This document shows positions 23,880-29,485 of a stretch of DNA of 29,485 bases, one piece after another. How positions within the stretch are numbered: position 1 is the first letter of the stretch; each line of letters starts with the position of its first letter. Source of the stretch: JAJEAD01 sp964420925 (GTDB lineage Bacteria > Pseudomonadota > Gammaproteobacteria > HK1); contig CAYQVB010000049.1 in assembly GCA_964420925.1 (NCBI GenBank), forward strand, positions 1 through 29,485, in the 5' to 3' direction. Both the position numbers and the translations under genes were made by a program. The notes beneath the pieces were generated by a model. It was not told where the DNA came from. It was given only the letters and a program-made list of their open reading frames with translations, and did no database searches.

Positions 23880-24887
23880 ATGTTTCGATCCTTCTTTCTC
23901 GACCGCCGATGGCTGCACTGGTCGCTCGCCGGCAGCATCATCATCCTCGTCGTCACCTGGTACAAGGTGCAGCTCGACGTGCGCATCAACGAGTGGTTCG
24001 GCGAGTTCTACGACACCCTCCAGGAAGCGCTCGCCAGCCCCGGCAGCGTCGAGCTCTCCACCTTCCTCGGCCACTGCCTCACCTTCACCCAGATCGCGGC
24101 CATCTACATCGCGGTGGCGGTGGTGCTCGAGTTCTTCATCCGCCACTACGTGTTCCGGTGGCGCACCGCGATGAACAACTATTACATGGACCGCTGGCCG
24201 CGCCTGCGCCACATCGAGGGCGCCGCCCAGCGCGTGCAGGAGGACACGATGCGCTTCGCGCGCATCATGGAGGGACTGGGCGTGAGCTTCATGCGCTCCA
24301 TCATGACCCTATTCGCATTCCTCCCCCTGCTCTGGGGCCTGAGCCAGCACGTCACCGAGCTGCCCTGGATCGGCGAGGTCAGCCACGCCCTGGTGTACGT
24401 GGCGATCGTCTCCGCCGCGGGGGGCACGGTGCTGCTCGCGATCGTCGGGATCAAGCTGCCGGGGCTCGAGTTCGACATCCAGAAGGTGGAGGCCGCCTAC
24501 CGCAAGGAGCTGGTCTTCGGCGAGGACTACGACGATCGCGCGGACCCGCCCCGGGTCAGCGAGCTCTTCGGCAACGTGCGCAAGACCTACTTCCGCTACT
24601 ACCTGCACTACTTCTACTTCGACATCGCGAAGTGGTCCTACCTGCAGGCCGCGGTCATGCTGCCCTATGTCGCGCTCGCTCCCACCATCGTCGCGGGTAC
24701 CGTCACGCTGGGCGTCATCCAGCAGATCCTCCGCGCCTTCGACCGGGTGGAGAGCTCCTTCCAGTTCCTGGTGCACTCGTGGTCGGTGATCGTCGAGCTC
24801 ATCTCGATCTACAAGCGCCTCAAGGCATTCGAGTCCCAGATTCGCGAAGAGGGCGGCCCCGGTCTCCCCGAGGGTGCGCCGGCCTGA
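23880..24887 (+). CDS. SbmA/BacA-family peptide transporter, short form
   Basis: A 335-residue inner-membrane protein strongly resembling E. coli SbmA from its residue 80 onward. Shared blocks include 'HYVFRWRTAMNNYYMDRW', 'RHIEGAAQRVQEDTMRFAR', 'GIKLPGLEFDIQKVEAAYRK' and 'YKRLKAFES'. SbmA/BacA import proline-rich and other antimicrobial peptides, bleomycin-like drugs and peptide nucleic acids, using the proton gradient. Here the N-terminal 70-80 residues of SbmA, including its first helices, are absent; the protein begins 'MFRSFFLDRRWLHW', joining the SbmA N-terminal tag to the later helix. Short SbmA-like proteins are known. I chose ATG 23880, with AGGAG six bases upstream, over the GTG at 23877, which would be too close. 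Confidence 0.88.
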   Translation: MFRSFFLDRRWLHWSLAGSIIILVVTWYKVQLDVRINEWFGEFYDTLQEALASPGSVELSTFLGHCLTFTQIAAIYIAVAVVLEFFIRHYVFRWRTAMNNYYMDRWPRLRHIEGAAQRVQEDTMRFARIMEGLGVSFMRSIMTLFAFLPLLWGLSQHVTELPWIGEVSHALVYVAIVSAAGGTVLLAIVGIKLPGLEFDIQKVEAAYRKELVFGEDYDDRADPPRVSELFGNVRKTYFRYYLHYFYFDIAKWSYLQAAVMLPYVALAPTIVAGTVTLGVIQQILRAFDRVESSFQFLVHSWSVIVELISIYKRLKAFESQIREEGGPGLPEGAPA

Positions 24888-24910
24888 CAGTCACCCGAAA
24901 CGCAACGCCC

Positions 24911-24943
24911 GCCGGCCGGAGCGCGGAGACGCCTCCGGCCGGC
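24911..24943. terminator. Strong GC-rich hairpin, possible bidirectional terminator
   Basis: Perfect 11-base arms GCCGGCCGGAG (24911-24921) and CTCCGGCCGGC (24933-24943) enclose an 11-base loop, 24 bases after the SbmA-like stop. No U-tract follows on either strand, so termination may need Rho or the hairpin may stabilise 3' ends. Confidence 0.5.
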
Positions 24944-24973
24944 CAGGTGCGAGTACGAGATTCGAGCCGCCTC

Positions 24974-25159
24974 CCTAGCCGCAATGTTTCACCGATTTCC
25001 TGCTGCGGACGCCAATCTGCTCGCGCTAGTGGGCCGTACTCCCTCGAGCCGCTTCGACGTAGTGTCGGCTACGCCTTCAGCGTCTCTCGCTCCGTGCGGC
25101 CCACTATCGCGGCACATTGACTCCCTCGCTACGAAAATCGGTGAAACATTGCGGCTAGG
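24974..25159. mobile_element. 186-bp MITE- or REP-like palindromic element
   Basis: Perfect 25-base inverted ends lie at 24974-24998 and 25135-25159, beginning CCTAGCCGCAATG and ending CATTGCGGCTAGG. A second inner pair of about 28 bases with a few mismatches is built around TAGTGGGCCG (25028-25037) and CGGCCCACTA (25097-25106). A small CGTAG/CTACG hairpin lies at the centre. The layered symmetry indicates one unit able to fold into a long stem. There is no transposase frame. No clear target-site duplication was seen by eye. Confidence 0.6.
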
Positions 25160-25226
25160 CCACAGCCTTCGGGTCCCGGACGGAGACCCGACTCTGCCCG
25201 GCATCGGGGCGAGTTCCACCCTCGAA

Positions 25227-26462
25227 TCAGCGCCGGCAGACGAAGATCCCGGAGCGGAGCTTCGGGACGAAGAAGGTCGACTTGGGCGGCATCGTCTCGC
25301 CCGCGTCGGCCACCGCCATCAGCGCCTCGATGGAGGGCGGGCAGGTCGCGAAGGCGAGGCGCCAGCCATCCTCCCGCAGCCGCTCGAGGGAACCGGCATC
25401 GAAGTCGCCCGGACGATAGTCAAGGCGCGGGTCGGAGCGGGGATCCTCGATTCCGAGGACGGGACGCAGAATCCGCTCCTGCAGGATGTTGACATCGAGG
25501 GAGCCCGCCGGATCGTCGGGCACGATGTCGGGCCGCGCGCGCAGGGTGTAGGCGCGTCCGTCGAGGTGCATCACGAAGCGGCCCGGCTCGTCGGAGCCCA
25601 CGCAAGCGCCCGGAAGCCGCGACACCTCGAAAGCGTCCTCGAGCGCTCCCAGAAACTCGGCCGGCGCAAGGCCGTCGAAGCCCCTCACGCAGCGGTTGAA
25701 GGGGTGGATGTGGAGCTGGTCGTGAGGAAAGAAGGCGGCGAGGATGTAGTTGTATGCCTCTTCTCCGGAATGCGCGGGATTCTCCTCTTCGCGCTGCGCG
25801 GCATAGCGCGAGGTCGCGGCGCAACGGTGGTGTCCGTCGGTCAGGTAGGCGCAGGGGACGGCGGTGAAGTGTTCCACCAGGCGCACGTTGCATTCCCCGT
25901 CCTCGATACGCCAGACGCTGTGCCGCACGCCGTCGTCGGCGTCGTAGACGAGCGCGGGCGCACGCTCCGTCTCCGCCGCCACCACCTCGTCGATGGCGTC
26001 GTCCTGGCGGTAGGCGAGGCTCACCGGGCTCGACGCGGCGCCCACCGCGTAGAGGTAGCGGGCAAGCCGGTCCTCGCGGTCCGAACGCGTGTTCTCGTGC
26101 TTCTTGAGGAGTCCCTGCCGGTACTCGTCTACCGACACCTCCCCCACGACCCCGGTCTGAACGCCCTCGCCGCTCTCCATGCGATAGAGGTACAGGCAGG
26201 GCTCGGTGTGCAGGCGGAACCAGCCGCCGTCCAGAAGGCGTTCGAGGGCTTGGGCGTTGGCGTCGAGCAGCGCGTCCAGAGTCGGCTGCCGGTCCGCGGG
26301 AAACTCCTCCAGCGAACGCATCGCGTTGAGATAGCTCCGCGGATGCGCCTCTGCGAAGGCATGGCGCTCCCGCGGGGTCAGCGAGTCGTAGGCGGGCGAG
26401 ACGACTTCCCTCGCACACGCGGGATCGACGAGCCAGGCGGGGAAGGGGCGCAGCGCGGGCAC
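25227..26462 (-). CDS. DUF1015 family protein
   Basis: A 411-residue protein of the DUF1015 family, recognised by 'VVSPAYDSLTPRERHAFAEA' near the N-terminus, 'GLLKKHENTRSDREDRLARYL' in part, and 'LTDGHHRCAATSRYA' in the middle, where paired His and nearby acidic residues suggest a metal or phosphate site. The biochemical function is not established. The family is often encoded beside serA and serC, as here, which suggests a role in phosphoserine or serine metabolism. The GTG start (26460-26462) lies ten bases after serC, with AAGG in a good position, so the three genes look co-transcribed. It ends just before a palindromic element. Confidence 0.85.
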   Translation of the reverse strand: MPALRPFPAWLVDPACAREVVSPAYDSLTPRERHAFAEAHPRSYLNAMRSLEEFPADRQPTLDALLDANAQALERLLDGGWFRLHTEPCLYLYRMESGEGVQTGVVGEVSVDEYRQGLLKKHENTRSDREDRLARYLYAVGAASSPVSLAYRQDDAIDEVVAAETERAPALVYDADDGVRHSVWRIEDGECNVRLVEHFTAVPCAYLTDGHHRCAATSRYAAQREEENPAHSGEEAYNYILAAFFPHDQLHIHPFNRCVRGFDGLAPAEFLGALEDAFEVSRLPGACVGSDEPGRFVMHLDGRAYTLRARPDIVPDDPAGSLDVNILQERILRPVLGIEDPRSDPRLDYRPGDFDAGSLERLREDGWRLAFATCPPSIEALMAVADAGETMPPKSTFFVPKLRSGIFVCRR

Positions 26463-26472
26463 CGCGAAGCCT

Positions 26473-27558
26473 TCAGCGATTGCCGTCCCGGAACTCGTCC
26501 ATGAAATCGCACAGCGCCTCGACGCTCGCGCGCGGCATCGCGTTGTAGAGGCTCGCGCGGCACCCTCCCACGCTCCGGTGTCCCTTGAGGTTCACGAGTC
26601 CTCGCGCCTGCGCCTGTTCGAGGAAGCGCTCTTCGAGCGCCTCGCTCGGGAGGCGGAAGACGACGTTCATGTGCGAACGGCTGGCCGACTCGACCGGGCA
26701 GCGGTAGTAGTCCTCGCTCGCGTCGATCACCGCGTACACCAGCTCCGCCTTCTCGCGCGCCTCGCGTTCGATGACCTCGAGGCCGCCCTGGTCCTTCATC
26801 CAGCGAAGCACCTTACCGGTCACCCAGACCGTAAACACCGGCGGGGTGTTGAAGAGCGAGTCGCTCTTCTGGTGCACGTCGAAGCGCAGATACCGGGCTA
26901 TGTTCTCCCGGGCCTCGTCCACGAGCGCGCGGCGGAGGAACACCATCGCCATTCCGGCCGGCCCCAGGTTCTTCTGCACCCCGCCGTACACGAGGTCGAA
27001 GCGCGACCAGGGGATGGGCCGGGACATCAAGTCCGAAGACATGTCGGCGACGAGCGGCACCGGCGCCTCCGGCCACTCGGCGTAGCGGATCCCGCCGATG
27101 GTCTCGTTCGAGGTGATGTGGAGGTAGCGGGTATCCTCCTCCAGGCGAATCTCGTGCGAGGCGGGCGCGCGACGATAGCCTTCCCCCGCCCCGTCCCAGG
27201 CCGCGTAGACCTCGCCGTAGTGTGCAGCGTCCTGGAACGCGCCGCGGGCCCACGAACCGGTGAGCGCATAGGCGCCCCGACGGCCCGCACCGAGCAGGTT
27301 CATCGGCACCATCGCGAACTGCAGCGTCGCCCCGCCCTGCACGAAGAGCACGTCGAACTCCTCCGGCGCGCCATAGACTTCGAGCGCGAGCGCCTTTGCC
27401 TGTGCGTGCACCTCGTCGTAGTGCCCGCCGCGGTGGCTCATCTCGATGAGCGACATGCCCGCGCCGTGGTAGTCGACGAGCTCCGCCTGCACCTCTTCCA
27501 ACACCGAGAGGGGCAGGATGCAGGGACCCGCGCAGAAGTTGTGGGCGCGACGGCTCAT
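26473..27558 (-). CDS. serC: Phosphoserine aminotransferase
   Basis: A 361-residue PLP enzyme of the class-V SerC family. The Schiff-base lysine is K196 in 'YGGVQKNLGPAG'. 'NFCAGPCILPLSVLEE' at the N-terminus, 'SHRGGHYDEV', 'LFVQGGATLQFAMVPMNLL' and 'ITSNETIGGI' are all family landmarks. It converts 3-phosphohydroxypyruvate and glutamate to phosphoserine and 2-oxoglutarate, and also acts in pyridoxine synthesis. I set the start at ATG 27556-27558, which gives the standard N-terminus; a TTG two codons earlier is possible. The serA-like gene lies 42 bases upstream on the same strand, placing two consecutive steps of serine synthesis together. Confidence 0.95.
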   Translation of the reverse strand: MSRRAHNFCAGPCILPLSVLEEVQAELVDYHGAGMSLIEMSHRGGHYDEVHAQAKALALEVYGAPEEFDVLFVQGGATLQFAMVPMNLLGAGRRGAYALTGSWARGAFQDAAHYGEVYAAWDGAGEGYRRAPASHEIRLEEDTRYLHITSNETIGGIRYAEWPEAPVPLVADMSSDLMSRPIPWSRFDLVYGGVQKNLGPAGMAMVFLRRALVDEARENIARYLRFDVHQKSDSLFNTPPVFTVWVTGKVLRWMKDQGGLEVIEREAREKAELVYAVIDASEDYYRCPVESASRSHMNVVFRLPSEALEERFLEQAQARGLVNLKGHRSVGGCRASLYNAMPRASVEALCDFMDEFRDGNR

Positions 27559-27600
27559 GGGCAATGAGTCATGGGAAGTTCCGCGTGAGTGGGGCGATCC

Positions 27601-28593
27601 TCACGAGACGCCGAGCGCGGCGGGGCGCGACACCGGTGCGTTCACGCGGTTTCGGACCTCGCCCCGCTCGAAGGCGTCCAGGATCTCCATGACGCCGTCC
27701 GCCACCGCCGCCTGGGCCTGATCGGTGGAAGCGCCAATGTGGTGGGTGCCGTAGACGTTCGGATGCCGGGCGAGGGCGCTGTCGAAGTCGGCGCGCCCGC
27801 TCCCCGGCTCGTTCGCGTAGACGTCCAGCCCCACCCGGAGGTCCTTCTCCTCGATCGCGGCGAGCAGCGCCTCCTCGTCGATGAGATCGCCGCGCGAGGT
27901 GTTGAGGATGATCGCGCCGTGGCGCACGTGCCGGAGCAACGGCGCGCCGAGCAGACCCTTGCTCTCCGGGATCGCGGGAAGGTGGAAGCTCAGGATGTCC
28001 GATTCCGCCACGAGCGCCTCGATACTCGTCGCATGAGTGATGCCCAGCGCCAGGCGACGCGCTTCGACCTCGGGGGAGCGCCGCTTTCCGATTGTCCCGA
28101 TCCGCAGCCCGAAGGCGTGCGCGCGCTCCGCCACCGCCATGCCGATCGCCCCGAGCCCGACGATGCCGAGCCGTGCGCCCATCAGCCCGCGAGCCTCGGA
28201 GTAGCGCTTCTTGTCCCAGCGCCTTGCGTGCAGATCGGCGACGTTGTCGGCGATGCGGCGGTCGAGCGCGATCATCAGCCCCATCGTGAGCTCGGCCACC
28301 GCTACCGCATTGCGCCCGGGCACGTTGCACACCGAGATGCCGAGCGCGGAGGCGGCACCGGTGTCGATGGTGTTGGTGCCCGCGCCCGCGCGGACGACGA
28401 GATCCAGGCACTCTCCCGCGCGCAGGGTCGACTCCCTCACCCGGGTGCTGCGCACGACCAGCGCCTCGTGCTCGCCCAGCGCGTCCGCAAGGTCGTCGGC
28501 TCCGAGGTCGGGTCGGAAGGTGCACTCGTGCCCGCCCTCCTCCAACTGGCGCAGGTGCCCGGCCGGGAACTTGTCGGCAAAGAGGACCTTCAC
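27601..28593 (-). CDS. serA: D-3-phosphoglycerate dehydrogenase-like 2-hydroxyacid dehydrogenase
   Basis: A 330-residue D-isomer-specific 2-hydroxyacid dehydrogenase. The NAD loop is G146-L-G-A-I-G151; catalytic residues are R234 ('NTSRGDLIDEEALL'), E262 ('YANEP') and H284/H285 ('THHIGAST'). There is no C-terminal ACT or intervening domain, so serine feedback inhibition of the E. coli type is not expected. Next to serC it most likely oxidises 3-phosphoglycerate to start serine synthesis, though other hydroxyacids remain possible from fold alone. The start is a GTG at 28591-28593 with GGGAGGGG about seven bases upstream; the long in-frame extension to 28812 is low-quality sequence and has no family match. 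Confidence 0.88.
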   Translation of the reverse strand: MKVLFADKFPAGHLRQLEEGGHECTFRPDLGADDLADALGEHEALVVRSTRVRESTLRAGECLDLVVRAGAGTNTIDTGAASALGISVCNVPGRNAVAVAELTMGLMIALDRRIADNVADLHARRWDKKRYSEARGLMGARLGIVGLGAIGMAVAERAHAFGLRIGTIGKRRSPEVEARRLALGITHATSIEALVAESDILSFHLPAIPESKGLLGAPLLRHVRHGAIILNTSRGDLIDEEALLAAIEEKDLRVGLDVYANEPGSGRADFDSALARHPNVYGTHHIGASTDQAQAAVADGVMEILDAFERGEVRNRVNAPVSRPAALGVS

Positions 28594-28939
28594 TTCGCAC
28601 CCCTCCCAAGGCGCAGCCGCAGCTCCGGCCACGCCGCCGAGGAGCCGGAAGCGCGGCACTCTAGCCCAGGGCTCACGAACCCGACAAGCACGCCAGCGTC
28701 GCAGGTTTGCCCGTCCACGACAGGAGGCCGCGCCCCTGTGGGCGCAGCTCGTGTCCCCGACTTCGTCCCCGAGGCGGCTGTACCGAAATCCGCAAGTGCA
28801 TCCCCAGCGCACGCGTGATTTGCATCACCGTGGCGAAGCCAAGGTTGCCGCCGGCCGCGCGCTTGAGAAGGGGCGGCGGAATCGGGCATGCTTCGCGCCA
28901 CCTCAGCCCGAGGCCGAGAGCCCCAGGAGGCCCCCGTAG
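28594..28939. other. Divergent intergenic region between serA-like and CoxM-like genes
   Basis: These 346 bases contain no complete gene. They should hold two divergent promoters, none recognised with confidence, and a possible antitoxin relic (28778-28870). Confidence 0.5.
28778..28870 (-). pseudogene. HigA-like (XRE) antitoxin C-terminal relic
   Basis: About 30 codons read 'LLKRAAGG' then 'NLGFATVMQITRALG' and 'MHLRISVQ'. This matches the recognition-helix end of small HigA-like 'addiction module antidote' proteins, in which 'SLYKALSxxGNPxFATVLK' is followed by 'VLRALGLRL'. The rest of the protein is not recognisable upstream, and the frame runs on downstream through unrelated sequence to 28673. 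It is therefore best read as a decayed remnant; chance similarity is possible because the stretch is short. Confidence 0.35.
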
Positions 28940-29485
28940 ATGGAGTACATGCGTTACGAGGCACCCGAATCGATCGACGCCGCGGTGGCCCTGCTCAACG
29001 AAGGCGGCGCTGGCGCCCGCGTGCTCGCCGGTGGCACCGACCTGCTCGTGCAGATGCGATCGGGGCTGGTCGAGCCGTCGATGGTGGTCGACATCAAGAA
29101 CTTGCCGGAGACGCTCGAAATCGCGGTCGAAGATGGCGGTTTCCGCGTCGGCGCCGCAGTGAGCGGGGCGGAGCTCGGAGAGCACCCGGAGCTGAAGGCG
29201 ATGTGGCCCGGCGTCGTGGAGGCGGCGGAGCTCATCGGCTCCACCCAGATCCAGGGCCGCGCCTCCATGGGCGGCAACCTCTGCAACGCCTCGCCGGCCG
29301 CCGACACCGTGCCCGCGCTGATCGCCGCCCGTGCTACCTGCGCGATCGCGGGGCCGCAGGGCCGGCGCGAGGTCCCGGTGGAGGCGGTGTGCACCGGTCC
29401 CGGGCAGACGAGCCTCGCCCGCGGGGAGTTCGTGGTGTCCTTCCACCTGCCCGCGCGCCCCGCGCATTCCGGGGACGCCTACCTG
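28940..29485 (+). CDS. Molybdenum hydroxylase FAD-binding (medium, CoxM-type) subunit, 3' end cut by window
   Basis: The first 182 residues of the FAD subunit of a xanthine dehydrogenase/CO dehydrogenase-family enzyme. FAD-binding landmarks are 'LAGGTDLLVQMR' (29-40) and the second block at 99-122 with 'GSTQIQGRASMGGNLC' and 'NASPAADTVPAL'. The subunit passes electrons from the Mo site and Fe-S clusters to an acceptor. The ATG at 28940 has AGGAGG nine bases upstream. The large Mo subunit and small Fe-S subunit should lie beyond the window, in the usual M-S-L or M-L-S order. The substrate cannot be told from this subunit. The reading frame is open to the last base. Confidence 0.9.
   Translation, partial: MEYMRYEAPESIDAAVALLNEGGAGARVLAGGTDLLVQMRSGLVEPSMVVDIKNLPETLEIAVEDGGFRVGAAVSGAELGEHPELKAMWPGVVEAAELIGSTQIQGRASMGGNLCNASPAADTVPALIAARATCAIAGPQGRREVPVEAVCTGPGQTSLARGEFVVSFHLPARPAHSGDAYL

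Larger units (their letters stand above)
24888..25226. other. Convergent intergenic region with hairpin and palindromic element
   Basis: These 339 bases separate the SbmA-like gene (plus) from the DUF1015 gene (minus). They contain a strong GC hairpin and a 186-base element with inverted ends. No gene is supported. Confidence 0.65.

Overview
This is a high-GC, densely coded stretch of a bacterial chromosome, very probably from a proteobacterium. The clues are an SbmA/BacA-type peptide transporter, a GbdR/CdhR-type AraC regulator, a serA-serC-DUF1015 cluster, an EmrA/EmrB-type efflux pair, and a 'GGATYCCCGC..GCGGGAATCC' intergenic palindrome common in proteobacteria. I cannot name the genus. 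About 25 genes are supported. No rRNA, tRNA, CRISPR array, phage or complete insertion sequence was seen. The very long open frames opposite the real genes are GC-bias shadows.

Layout. (1) 1-865, minus: N-terminal half of an ABC exporter, cut by the window edge. (2) 1106-6870, minus: a compact five-gene set transcribed in the order cupin, CntA-like Rieske oxygenase, ThDP enzyme, flavin reductase, phosphonate-monoesterase/sulfatase. It is divergent from a plus-strand GATase-like AraC regulator of the kind that controls quaternary-amine catabolism. This is the best candidate for an undescribed catabolic pathway. (3) 7997-10870, minus: a Tat-type solute-binding protein without permeases, and a stand-alone MetE-like zinc protein. 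(4) 11015-14276, minus: a membrane-embedded spermidine-synthase homologue and an exported PCMT. (5) 14419-16864, plus: an HlyD/DHA2 efflux pair. (6) 16950-18653, plus: cobalt-type nitrile hydratase alpha, beta and accessory protein. (7) 18708-22056: an orphan HicB, then a PhyH dioxygenase, a glutamine-synthetase-like ligase and an isochorismatase-fold hydrolase. (8) 22386-23478, plus: a split sulfopyruvate/phosphonopyruvate-decarboxylase-like pair. (9) 23880-24887, plus: a short SbmA-like transporter, followed by a strong hairpin and a 186-bp palindromic element. (10) 25227-28593, minus: serA-like, serC and DUF1015. (11) 28940-end, plus: the start of a CoxM-type FAD subunit of a molybdenum hydroxylase.

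How the parts may work together. The gene content is that of an accessory catabolic region for small organic nitrogen, sulfur or phosphorus compounds. Groups 2 and 3 look suited to sensing, binding and oxidatively breaking down an amine- or ester-containing solute. Groups 6 and 7 could take a nitrile to an amide and then to an acid plus ammonia, with a gamma-glutamyl ligase nearby. Group 8 could decarboxylate a 3-carbon sulfono- or phosphono-pyruvate. These links come from gene order and family knowledge and are not proven. Two toxin-antitoxin relics (a VapC tail and a HigA-like tail), an orphan HicB and a MITE-like element suggest past insertion and loss at several junctions.
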